Origin: Juglans regia
Taxonomy: Eukaryota > Streptophyta > Magnoliopsida > Fagales > Juglandaceae
NCBI RefSeq assembly: GCF_001411555.2
Contig: NC_049916.1
Location: 21,793,558-21,857,557, forward strand
Direction: 5' to 3'
Length of the DNA: 64,000 nucleotides
Shown: positions 11,642-22,809 of the stretch, piece after piece
How positions within the stretch are numbered: position 1 is the stretch's first letter
Layout of the letters: each line of letters opens with the position of its first letter
The notes under the pieces: generated by a model
Told to the model about the DNA's origin: nothing
Database searches by the model: none
What the model saw: only the letters and a program-made list of their open reading frames with translations
Position numbers and translations under genes: made by a program

Positions 11642-14600
11642 ATGGCTACGGCTACATACCCGCCACCACCACCGTACTACAGACTTTACAGAGATTACTT
11701 ACAGAACCCAAAATCAGCTCCTGAGCCTCCCCCACCTATTGAAGGGACCTACATTTGTTTTGGTGGCAACTACACGGTGAGAATTACCTATATTTTCACC
11801 CTCTTGCAAAATTAATGTTCCAAGTTTCATTTCCCAGTTCTGCTTTTTCAGTGTGAAGTGTTTTAGCTGTTAATTGTGTTGAATATATCCTGGAAAATTC
11901 CTTTTTTTTTTTTTTAATGATGAAATGCGTGGATTCTACGAGTTCCTTGAGCTTATATATGATTGATGATTTGATCTCCCTTGTTCCTTAATAATCTGAT
12001 AAGTCTATTTTTTTTTTTTTTTGGGAAAATGTAGACTGATGATGTGATTCCGAACTTGGAAGAGCAGGGAGTGCGCCAGCTATACCCAAAAGGACCAAAT
12101 ATTGGTATGAACCTGCAGCAGTTGCATGTACTAAATAGTAATTATCAGAAAGATTAAATCTGATAAGTAATCTGTTCCTCAGGAAAATTTGTTCTTTTCC
12201 AAGAATGGAAGCTTTTATTTCAAATAATGATCGGGATGGTTACTAATTAATGTTTACTTTCCTCTTCGATCCCTTGTTTGTCAAATATGGAGTAATTCAT
12301 CCCTAGCAGCATATCAATTTTTTTTTATAAGTAAAAATTTATTAATACCAATAGGCGTAGCCAAGTACACTGGATATATACAAGAAAAAACACTTAGTTG
12401 GGGTGCAAAAATAGATACAAGGAACATTAAACCCATCTAGGAAAAGGATACTAACAAAGCCCTAGCCCAAACCCAAAGACGCACCTGTCCCAAACGACCA
12501 CCAGTGCACCAATGCCTATCTCCCAGACCAGGTTTTGCCTATCCCACCAAACCAGGTTTTGCCCATACACCAAGCCACTGTATATTCCCCAACACACTTC
12601 TCAATACTTGTAAACTTTGAGCGAGCCTACTAAAAATATACAATTGGTTTTGTCTTCCCTCTGGTCCTCCTTCGACTTGAACTACCTCCCTTAGCATCAT
12701 AGTTGATTGCCCAAGTAAGACGCTTTAACTCTCTGCTCTTCTTAGATCTTGATTTTGATCCAAGTACATGACCCGCCTCTATTGCAATGAGTAGTGCTAT
12801 GAATTGGTCCTCAAATCCTTCGCAGGTAATCCCCACACACTGTTGTATCTCATTTACTTGTTCAAAACCTAATCCGATGATGAATCAACTATATTGTTAA
12901 TCGGTGAGAGAGATATCAGGGGGACAACATCTTCTGCAAACTCCACTCCAAACTGTAGGCCAGCCCCTAAATATTCCTCCTCGCAAGGCACCAATGACAG
13001 CCCCATCCCTTCCTCCACACCAGTTCCTAAATCTCGCATCTCGCCATTGATGTTGTCACCACCTTGGCCAAAGTTAGCAGTATATCAATACAAAATGTAA
13101 GTGTAGCATTTTTTAGTGGGATTCTTTACCCCTTCTTCAAAACTAATTTGGATGTGGCAGGTAATGGCTTTTATTTATTTATTAATCTGGAAATCTAGTT
13201 GTTGCCCTTATTGTAATATCTTGACCACATTATATACCTTTATGGATATACATTGGGTGATCATTTGATTAAAATAATGTGCAAACATATATATTTGTGT
13301 TTTTGGGCAAAAGAGAGGGATTGTACCATTGTGACAACTTTATCATCTGCTTACCCACATATTTCATCAAAATATGCCGCAATAATTGTAAATATTTATC
13401 TTTTGTAGATTTTAAGAAGGAACTGAGGTCACTTAACAGAGAGTTGCAGCTGCATATTTTGGAGCTTGCAGATGTTCTTGTTGAGAGACCATCACAATAT
13501 GCAAGGAGAGTGGAGGAAATATCCCTTATATTTAAGAACATACACCACCTTCTCAATTCATTGCGTCCCCATCAGGTGAATTATTATTTTTTGAGTATTT
13601 GAAAATCATTCATATTGGTTGGTTTAGGAATCCACGATCATCTAATGCATATTTCCTCTAGGCTCGAGCGACATTAATTCACATTCTAGAACTCCAAATA
13701 CAACGCCGCAAACAAGCTGTTGAGGATATAAAGAGGTATCATTCAAATATTTAAATATTCAGCTTTGTTTCCCCCAAATTTGAATAAGTTTGTTCTGTCC
13801 TTTCAGCATCTTTTTTGTTTCTATAAATTACATGCAAGAAAAACAAGCCTAGCCCAATCCTTTTTGGAGCTTTGCTCGTAGGTCATGAAAATGGTGCCAT
13901 CACAATCGTTTATCACATGGTTTGGCTCAAAAAATAAGCTCTTCCTTATTATAGAGCTCTAATTCTCACCCTGACGATGACCAGTCTACTCCTTGACTTG
14001 GCTCGGCTAAATTACAGTGCCATGATTATTGATTTGTAGGCATGAGACTTAGGGATAATGGTGTTGAATTTTTGTTTTCAAAAAATGAATGTTCTTGATT
14101 TCACATAACATGGTACATTGTAGTGGTGGTACTAGAAGATACATTAATCTTTGCATGTGGAAGCGTAAAAACTGATGCTTGAATTAAGCTCCACTTTGTG
14201 CTCAGCATGGGACTAACTGCTAGCAATGTCTTTCTTGAAATAAGAAGACAGCCTATGACATATAGTCTAACTATCCCTGGACCACTCCCAACCTATCTCA
14301 AATGTCGGTCTCAGCGACACTGCTTGATACAATGCAAATGTCCAGTTCCAAGATGTTCTAATCTTCTTAATTAGTTGAATTTATTCTTTCAAATGATTAT
14401 AATGATGAAAGTAGACAGGCACCATATGCCTCTATTATTGTTCACCAATTATATTTCTTGCGCTGTCCTGCAATATCTGAAAGCATTGATAAGATCCTTT
14501 CTTATTTTCTTATTTGTACCCTCATCCTCTCTTAAATGAAGGTACTGCTACATTGCCTTGAGCAATATTTCTGTAGTGGTGATAGTAGCTCGCAATTTCT

Positions 14601-14704
14601 AGTTAATGTTATTCTTGCCGTCCTCATTAATTTGCTTGTATAGGAGAAGAGAGGAGGCCCAGAAACTTCTCAAGGAATCCCTTGCAACCTTGGACGGACA
14701 CTAG
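11642..14704 (+). CDS. MED7: Mediator of RNA polymerase II transcription subunit 7, 168 aa
   Basis: Five exons in phase: 11642-11776, 12035-12104, 13409-13575, 13662-13735 and 14644-14704 (TAG 14702-14704). They give 168 residues, the length I recall for the Arabidopsis protein. The N-terminus reads MATATYPPPPPYYRLYRDYL, then PPPPIEGTYICFGGNYTTDD, IPNLEEQGVRQLYP, then the helical part DFKKELRSLNRELQLHILEL with LVERPSQYARRVEEI and the C-terminal helix LQIQRRKQAVEDIKRRREEA. MED7 is a middle-module subunit of Mediator. It pairs with MED21 through its C-terminal coiled coil and links transcription factors to RNA polymerase II in the nucleus. Intron 2 (12105-13408) is enlarged by a LINE remnant. 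The upstream DNA is homologous to that of the proteasome gene at 63.3 kb. All key regions look intact. Confidence 0.96.
12304..13089 (-). mobile_element. Truncated LINE remnant in MED7 intron 2, with target-site duplication
   Basis: The insert is bounded by TAGCAGCATATCAAT (12304-12318) and TAGCAGTATATCAAT (13075-13089), a 15-bp target duplication with one mismatch. Next to the left copy is a T run and ATAAGTAAAAATTTATTAAT, the complement of a poly(A)-proximal LINE 3' end. The minus-strand stretch 12630-12836 encodes a peptide with LKRLTWAINYDAKGGSSSRR. That resembles the C-terminal tail of plant L1-type ORF1 (Gag-like) proteins. No reverse transcriptase remains, so the copy is internally deleted as well as dead. 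Insertion in the gene's antisense direction leaves the splice sites intact. Confidence 0.8.
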
Positions 14705-15660
14705 TGCATGCTTTAGATGCTTTTGTTGAAACCAGAACTGCCTGTGTTTTCTGTTTGTTTAGCGAATCTTATATTTGAACTAGTGATGCTATATACAGTT
14801 ATGAATTGTGCAAGCCGCGCACTCCTTTTGAAAAATAGTAATGTCTATCATTAAAAAAATATATATATATTTTTTATTTAAATTTTATATTTATTCACTT
14901 TTTTTAAAATGAGTACTAGCATTTACGGACTTTATGAATGCAACTATAATTTCTCTATTTGAACTATGACAACCGATCAGTTGCTGTATTTTTAACGACT
15001 TCACAAGGCTCCTATCAAGAATAATGAGCGGTGGAGGTGGCGGATCCTATCATTTTAACATCTTCTACCTCGCTGTTTTACAATTAAAATGACATCGAAT
15101 TTAGTTAATTTGTATATAATCCTTTATACTCTCTTTATAGATCTAATGTTTTTTCTTTTGTAAAGTTGTGAGATTCATTAAAATTAATAAGTTTGTTAAA
15201 ATAATGGGAGCTCAAGAGTGTAAACTAGTTGCCTTTGTAGTGAATGGTAGACGGTTGAATTTTTGTTTCGCCATGAGTCAAATTCATGAAGTTTATCGCT
15301 GAATTATATTTATATTTATAAACCATTTATTTATCTTTTAAATTATTTTAAAGTCTGTTAAAAAAACTACTTAATTTGGCAAGATTAATTATTTATAGTA
15401 TATCATACAACTTTATAAAAAAATCTTGGCAAAACAACTTAATTTTTTGTTAATAAATTTAATAGTGTGTATATATATATATATTAAAGATTATATTTAT
15501 AAGGTTTTGAAATACATGTATCGTATTAACAATATGATCTCTATTTATCTCTAACAATATGATCCCTTTTTATCTTTTCAATAATGGAGATATTATCGTT
15601 GCAAAATTTAAAAAAAAAACATACCTTGCTTCTAAAAACAAATAAATTAGAGAAATGATA

Positions 15661-15815
15661 TTTGTAGTCATGAGTGTACAAGTGTCGTGTAATCATTTTG
15701 AAAAAAGTGAATAAATATGAGACCCACATAAAAATAAATTAATTTTTTAATAGTAGACTCTACTCTTTTTCAAAACGACTGTATGACGTTTGTGCATTTC
15801 ACGACTGTATATAGT
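15661..15815. mobile_element. Hairpin MITE, family II copy A
   Basis: A left arm of about 45 bases ending AATCATTTTGAAAAA faces a right arm starting TTTTTCAAAACGACTGTATG, at roughly three-quarters inverted identity. The loop contains AAATTAATTTTTTAATAGT. The same hairpin recurs at 27144-27300 and 61801-61960. Confidence 0.7.
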
Positions 15816-16983
15816 ATTACTCAATAAATAAACCTTACAATTTGAATTAAGTGTTATATAAATTATATTTTTTTATGAATTGATTATAAATTTGTTATCC
15901 CGAATGAGTTGTCTAATAAATGAACACTTGAATTTGGTTGAACAGATTTGTAAATTTTTGTGTTCTTTTTTAATTTACTTAAATCTATCTTGCTTTTGTG
16001 TGTGTGTGTTTTTTTTTTAAGAAAAATGTCTCGTCCACAAAAATATTTTATAAAAATAAATTCATAAATTAATAAGATTTGATGCGATATACTAGATTTG
16101 TAAATTTTTTTATTAAAAAATATGTTTGACCTACGACATCAAGTTTTATGATTATCAACTTTATAAATGAATCCTATCTCGCACTTCTGACTGAGTCAAA
16201 TAAAATATTATGATTTTTTTAGTGAAGAAAAAACTTTTAAGTGTGTTAAGAGAGTATTGGATTAAGATGATTTTTATTTTATAAAGATTTAAAGCCACAT
16301 TTGATTACACAATTGAGATGAAATGAGAGAATAAACGAACAGTAGTGAGATAGTTTGTAAATAGTAATAAAATTATTTGGGTTAAGATGTTTAAAGAGAT
16401 TTTGGAAAGAGAAAAAGTTGAATACAAATATTATAACGTTAAAATATTGTTAAAATATAATTTTTATTTTATAATTTAAAAAAGTTAAATTATTTTTTAT
16501 ATTTTGTTTATAAGTTTAAGAGAGTTGTAATGATTAGATGAAAAAATTGAAAAGATGAAAATCTGAAATTGAATATTTTTTATATTTAAATAATATTTAA
16601 ACGTTAAAATGACGTGACATGAAACTTGAGACTATATGTAAAAGCAGACAAGACCTAAGTGAAATCATAAAAATTTCCTGTAACAAACGTGGGTCGGGTA
16701 ATGGGCTGCCTAAACATGGGAAGCCCAATGAGTTTTTGGCAAACCAGCAAGGACGGGGCCGCCAAGATTCTTCACCAATATATGAATATAATCCAAGAAG
16801 CGAGAGCCACCCTTTCGCAAAACCGAAAGGCAAATCACACGCACGCTCTCTCTCTCTCTCTCGGCAGTGCTCGCCGACTTCTCTCTCTTTCTCTCATCGG
16901 TAAGCCGTAATCGTATCTATCTCTCGAAACCCTTATATCGCCGCAGGTGAGATCGAAGATGCTCCCTCAATTTTTCTAATTTC

Positions 16984-17040
16984 TAGGGTTTCCTTTCGTT
17001 TCGTGCTTCCATTTATGGGGTTTCATTCGCAACCCTAAAC
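16984..17040 (+). promoter_or_regulatory. Telo-box motifs in the CDKG2 leader
   Basis: TAGGGTTT (16984-16991) and its complement-type AACCCTAAAC (17031-17040) lie in the 5' leader region. Telo-boxes (AAACCCTA) are common near transcription starts of plant cell-cycle and translation genes. The motifs are present; their function here is inferred. Confidence 0.4.
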
Positions 17041-17182
17041 ATTTTTTTCAATCTCCAATAACCGAGAGAAACTAGAGCTGTATAACACTACTAAGTTTTC
17101 AAAGTAATTCTTTTTACTACTGTACTGTATCATTTCAGACCAAGTTTTGTTTTTATAAGTTTCTGTGTTGTATCGTTTGAAT

Positions 17183-20100
17183 ATGGCGGCTGGAAGGCAT
17201 GGGGGTTATCGCGAAAACGAGTTCAGGGACCGCGAGTCCAACATTCAATTGTCAAGGAGGGATTTTGTTAAAGCCAAGGAAGGGTATGATCGAATTAGGA
17301 GTAGTAATGCTAATCTTGGCATGGAAAGGGACCGAGTTCAGGATATAAGAGATAGGGGTAGGGTTAGGCAGAAGGATATTAAAGAAAGGGAGGTGATGAA
17401 TGGCGGGTATCGATCAGCTTCGAGTAGGAGTGATTCGGGCAGTAGTGGTGGTGGCGTTGGTGGGCCCAAGCGACGTGGGTTTATGACTAGGGCCATTGAT
17501 AAGGAACCGGGTGAGTTGTCGAGTGAGTCTGATGACGCTTTTGACTCTGAATCACAGATGAAGGATCCCAATGATTTGCAGGTGATCGATAATGGGGTCC
17601 TGTTGCCGCCTCTAGGAAGGAAGAGGAAGTTTTCCCCTATAATTTGGGATAGAGATGACAAAGAAGTCAATAACTCGTCGAGAAGTAGGGTGTCTGTGAA
17701 AGTTAAGGCTCCTCCTCCCCCTTTTTCACCGGAGGCATACAGTCAGTCACCAAATGCTGTTCCAGATGGGGGTGCACATATATCTCCTAGTAAGAATAGT
17801 AAAGACGAGAATTTGCTGCAATCTTCATCACCAATAAACCCTCCTGTGGCACCTGGGTCTGGGGGTCATGCAGTGTCCAAGTCTCCTGTAGGATTTTCTC
17901 CTGTGTTGCCAAGCCAGCAGTGGGGTGATAATCTGGAAGAAGTGCAGCTAGAAGATGATTATATTCCAGCCCGGAACATATCATCTTCAAGATGGGCAGA
18001 TGCAAAGAGCTCTCTCGTTGATGAAGCTGAAATTATATATGATGAAGAAATTCATAAAAGGAGAAAGAAAATGCCTCTTTCCGGGTCATTGGACGTCAGA
18101 GTTTGCAACAAGTCGTTGAGTCCAGAGCTGGGGGAGATCAGGAGAGAAGGCTTTGAAAGATCTCGAGTTAAATCATTTGAATCTGATGAACTTGTCACCC
18201 ATGGAAGGTCTTTGAATCGGGATTATTATGCTGGCAATGATCCAGAGAAGGATGACTTAATGGAAATTGCAGATGAACACGAAAAAAATTATAGTAGTGC
18301 TAGCCAGTTAAGTACAGATTCAGGAGATGAAGATGATTCTCGTGGGACACCAGAACCTACACCTACAGCTCCTCCACAAAGAAGTGTAAACATGCTTCAA
18401 GGGTGTAGAAGCGTTGATGAGTTTGAGAGACTTAATAGAATTGATGAGGGCACTTACGGTGTTGTATATAGAGCTAGGGATAAGAAGAGTGGGGACATTG
18501 TTGCATTGAAAAAGGTGAAAATGGAAAAGGAAAAAGAAGGTTTTCCATTGACTTCTCTGAGGGAAATAAACATTCTTCTTTCTCTCCATCACCCATCGAT
18601 TATAGATGTTAAAGAAGTAGTGATGGGGAGTAACCTCGATAGTATATTTATGGTGATGGAGTACATGGAGCATGATCTCAAAGGACTTATGGAGACAATG
18701 AAACAGCCATTTAGTCAGAGTGAAGTTAAATGCCTAATGCTCCAGCTTTTGGAGGGTGTTAAGTATCTTCATGATAACTGGGTGCTTCATCGGGATTTGA
18801 AGGCATCAAATCTGCTTTTGAATAACCAGGGTGAGTTGAAGGTTTGTGACTTTGGGTTGGCTCGTCAATATGGGAGTCCATTGAAACCGTATACTCATTT
18901 GGTGGTTACCCTTTGGTACAGGTGAGCTGCACTTGCAAATCTGCTTCGCATTTTCTTTTGCATAGAGAAGGCATATGGATATGTTGTTCATCACACACAC
19001 ACCATCACCGTCACTCATATACCCCTTCCATCTTATATTGTTGGTCTTACTTGGGAAATCCAACTTTAGGGAATGTCAACTAGTCCACCGTCCTTCATAA
19101 AAGGTGTAAGTTTCCCAATTATCCTATGCCCCCCCCCCCCCAAAAAAAAAAAAAAAGAAATAAAAAAAACCCCCAACAAAAAAAGAAAAAAAAACTGCGC
19201 ATTTCCTTTGAACCGAATATTAGTTGAACTCACTTTTGTGGCCAATTTTTTATTTAAAACATTATTCTTTTCATAAACTTTATGGACGCAAACATTGGTC
19301 CCTTGTTCTCGGATTATTGTGTTTTCCCCCTAAAAGGAAGCCAAATGTTAATCATGTTAGGCTTATACTTGTAAATACTGGTCACCAGTTTTATCTATTG
19401 GTTCGGTATTTTCGGTGCTCGAGAAATGTCATGTCATGCCCTTTTCCCCTTAAAAAGCAACTGGATGTTAATCATTTTAGCATACAGTGAAGATTAGCAT
19501 GGCCACTTCGCAGAGATGACACGCACAAATCGAGAAATGGTTCAAATTGTTTGTCTATCTTGGCGTCCCTCTTGTATACGTCCTTGTTAAATATCCTTCA
19601 TCACTTGTTACAAAAAATTCATTTTAGGTTTAAATTCTATGTTTTGTTTCAGATGGCTCTGCTTTGCTTATTTTCCATTCTTATTATTTTTCTCTCAATA
19701 GACTTCTCTGCCCGCCCCCCCCTCCCCCTATAAATATAGTTGCATAAATATCATGTAGTATATTTTCTTGATGGACTTGTTTTGCAGGGCACCTGAACTT
19801 CTGTTGGGAGCAAAACAGTATTCCACAGCAATCGACATGTGGTCGTTGGGTTGCATCATGGCTGAATTCTTATCTAAAGAGCCATTGTTCAATGGGAAAA
19901 CTGAGTTCGATCAACTTGACAAGGTAAATAAGACTTGGTGACTTCTGATTGTCATTGATCAATTTGACTCTCCTATGTTAGGGTTTTTTCATTACTTCAT
20001 CACTGTTATATTTTAATTGTTTGCAGATTTTTAGGATTCTTGGGACACCAAATGAGACGATTTGGCCTGGATTTTCCAAGCTCCCTGGGGTCAAGGTCAA

Positions 20101-20815
20101 CTTTGTCAAGCATCAGTAAGTATCAATGATGATCTTTCTATTTTTTTTTATCATTTACTGTGTTTATGGTGTTCTTATTTTTGTCGCTGTTTTCCCAGGC
20201 TTCCAGCTTTAGGTGGTTCTGGTCTGACCAACTGGCCTCCTATGGTGACTCTTTCAGTTGACAGTTTTACTTGTTTGTATAACTATCTATATGTTCCTTT
20301 CAGGTATAATCTATTGCGGAAGAAATTCCCTGCTACATCATTCACTGGATCTCCGGTTCTCTCTGATTCTGGATTTGACTTGTTGAACAAACTTCTAACT
20401 TATGACCCTGAGAGGGTAAAGTACCAAAATGTTATTAAGTTCCTTCCCTAAGTTCTTTTTTTCTAGTATGGTGACTAAGTCCTCATGTGATGTGTGCAGC
20501 GAATTACAGCTGAGGCTGCTCTTAATCATGAATGGTTCCATGAGGTTCCTCTTCCCAAATCCAAAGAGTTCATGCCTACTTTTCCTGCTCAGCATGCTCA
20601 AGACAGGTACTTTGCCCTATATAAACTAGAAACAGCTAGTGGTGTGAATTCTGATGGCATTGTCCTTGATCATGCAATAATCATGATATTTTTTGTTTCT
20701 TTCATGTTGCGCTAGGCGTACACGGAGAATAGTGAAGAGTCCCAATCCTTTGGAAGAGCAGCGTATAAAGGAGTTGCTGCAGAGTCATTTAGGGACCGGA
20801 GGTGTGCTTGGCTAA
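17183..20815 (+). CDS. CDKG2: Cyclin-dependent kinase G-2 (CDK11/PITSLRE-like), 760 aa
   Basis: Six exons in phase: 17183-18921, 19788-19923, 20027-20115, 20304-20415, 20500-20606 and 20716-20815. Residues 1-410 are a long charged, Arg/Ser/Asp-rich tail. The kinase domain starts near F414, with the glycine loop [17 protein letters not shown], the cyclin-binding motif PLTSLRE (455-461), the catalytic loop HRDLKASN (536-543, Asp538), DFG (556-558), and the activation segment [24 protein letters not shown] is the CDKG variant of the PITSLRE helix. The C-terminus has [17 protein letters not shown] and ends GGVLG. Plant CDKGs pair with cyclin L and act in the nucleus on pre-mRNA splicing and meiotic pairing. 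The large first exon carries the whole tail and N-lobe. Intron 1 holds a U6 snRNA fragment. No key residue is missing. Confidence 0.96.
19482..19550 (+). pseudogene. Truncated U6 snRNA pseudogene in CDKG2 intron 1
   Basis: The run ATACAGTGAAGATTAGCATG, followed by GCC and GATGACACGCACAAATCGAG, AAATGGTTCAAATT, is U6 snRNA from its conserved ACAGAGA box to the 3' end. The ACAGAGA box reads ACAGTGA here and CCCCTGCGCAAGG reads CACTTCGCAGAG. The 5' stem-loop (GUCCCUUCGGGGACA) and the Pol III promoter (upstream element and TATA) are absent, and the terminator T run is interrupted. It is therefore a 5'-truncated, mutated copy, not a working gene. It is transcribed only as intron of CDKG2. Confidence 0.88.
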
Positions 20816-22686
20816 GTTAATGAATATGCAGTGTGGCCTTGATCTCCCTCCTTTTGCCTTACACAACACCAACTAGTAAATGAGGTTGAGGTGAGAGACA
20901 TGCATTGAAACGAAGTTAGTGTTTCTCGGAAGATCATTCATGCTGTTTTTTAGCAGGCACTATCAGTGGTTTGGGGAGACACTTGTATTGCCTCTTCCTG
21001 TCAACCAGATTCATTGCAGGTTAACCTTGTTGTTCAGCTTTGGTCATCATTGCTTACATTGAAAGGTGTGGCATAACTGCCTTTTTTATTAAAAAAAGTT
21101 TCAGCTGAAACTTGTGTATGTAACATATATTTTTTTTATCATTGTAAACTCTTTTAAATTTGTTTTTGTATAATAGTATCAAATTTCTCCAGCTGTCAGT
21201 TCTATCATTCTTTCATCTTTTTTTAATCATCACATTGTGTTTGCAAGAGACGGTTTGGTTGGTGTGAAGTGGAGGGGATGCTCTTTGCTTTCAATTGACG
21301 AAGAAACTGACAGTAATCATAATGTTTCAGAGGTAATTTATCCATTCGATGTCTTGTAATGTTTCCAGGGATCAGGATTATGCTCTCCATTCATGAGGGT
21401 AATGTTCTGGTGTGAAAATAATAGCATCCACTGATATTGGTGTACGTCGGTCTAGTTGCCACAGTGGATGTTTACTTCACATTACTTGACTACTTGCATA
21501 AATTGGTGGTGTGTGGTGGAATAGATGAATACTTATATGTAGAAATCATAAAAACAGAATATTTTCCAGGATTAGCAATCGTGTTCAGGCATTTCAAATG
21601 ATTTTATGGGTTTTGTTCTCAATGTGCTGTTGCATTCATTGAAGGATTGAATCCACAGTGTTTCATGCTCTTTATAATGGATTAGGTTTTAGTTGATCCA
21701 ACCATGGCATTTTGATAAAGTGTCTTTATACATGTTTTTTCTTCTTACACGCTTATTTTATGAGAAGTAACCATTGAAGAATTGGAACAGGTTCAAGTGA
21801 AGAGATATGCCTCTTTTATTTTTTGCTATATGCGCTAATATTAATTCAGATAGTTGCTGTCCTCTTTTCCCCCTCCAATATGTAACTGATTTTTCAAACT
21901 ATGCATAGTTGAAGGAGCCCTACATTCCTAAATATGCTCTGATTATTTAGGTTGAAACCATTTTGTGAAAGGCAATTAAATAATGGATATCATGCTAGTG
22001 TACTCTGGAGAGCTGGAAAAGGGCCAGTAGCACTCTCTACCCTAGACATTGAGCAAGCTTGCTTAACAATTTCCACTGTGTGATTTAGTATTAAACTACT
22101 GATGCCTTGTCGCTGGCATGCAAGTTATGATTAGCCCTACAATCCTGTTTTGGTCCACTTGTGATGGGGAATGCAAGCGTCATCAAGCAAGAATTGGTGG
22201 AATTGTATGATTAGCGATACCAAATTGCTTATCTATAATATTTAGTTGTCCCTTGCTGCTATGATGTCACGGATTGTAACTGGTTTGCTTCATGTTTCCT
22301 AACCATAGTACTGTTGTGCTTAGTAGTACTCACACCTCCTTGAGAAGCATGGAACTGAAAAAATTCTTGGCTGCCCCTTGTTATTCCCTTTGTACTGATG
22401 GTGTTTGAAAGATTCAACCTTCAACTAGTCCTATGATTTTTATGACATTTGTCTGCAAATGTCACTGCAGTATCAAAGCAAGCAGGTTGAGGAGGTTTCC
22501 TGTGTACTCTGGAATCTATAGAACTTCAGTTAGGTGTTCTTCTGGCTTAATGGAGGTACAATACAAACCTTCGTTTCTTACAATGTGTTCTCTAGTGCCG
22601 TAATTTGCTTATGTTAAGTATTTTTAGTTCCTATTTTGCCTTTTTTCTCGGGAATCTTGAATAGTTGTTACAATTTTTATTGTTGT
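20816..22686. other. CDKG2 3' UTR and flank
   Basis: The 3' UTR probably runs to about 21180 (AATAGTATCAAATTT region). The rest to the retroelement is moderately AT-rich unique-looking DNA with no open reading frame or exon pattern I can support. It could include a long or spliced 3' UTR. Confidence 0.4.
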
Positions 22687-22809
22687 TGTAGATACATATT
22701 GGAAAGATCATTCACACTTTCATTGATGTACAAATGTATATATACACTACATACAATTAACACTTATATCCTCACACAATTATACTAATTACAAACATGT
22801 CCTCTAACA
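22687..22809 (-). repeat. 3' LTR of the copia element
   Basis: 123 bp, opening TGTTAGAGGACATG on the minus strand and ending ATGTATCTACA. Pairs with 26976-27098. Unusually short for plant copia LTRs, which are commonly a few hundred bases. Confidence 0.92.

Larger units (their letters stand above)
14705..17182. other. Spacer and 5' leader of the kinase gene
   Basis: From 14705 to about 16600 there is AT-rich DNA with MITEs (15661-15815; a family I-like stretch at about 16290-16570) and no gene. From about 16830 the sequence is CT-rich (CTCTCTCT at 16847-16862) and looks like the 5' UTR. A plausible leader-intron donor (ATCG, then GTAAGC) lies near 16901 and an acceptor just before the ATG at 17183. 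Confidence 0.5.

Noticed and set aside
17338..18673. Minus-strand open frames inside CDKG2 exon 1
   Set aside because: Shadows of the kinase reading frame; no independent support.
20816..22686. Long unannotated stretch after CDKG2 examined as a possible extra gene
   Set aside because: No open frame above background and no exon-like conserved peptide on either strand.
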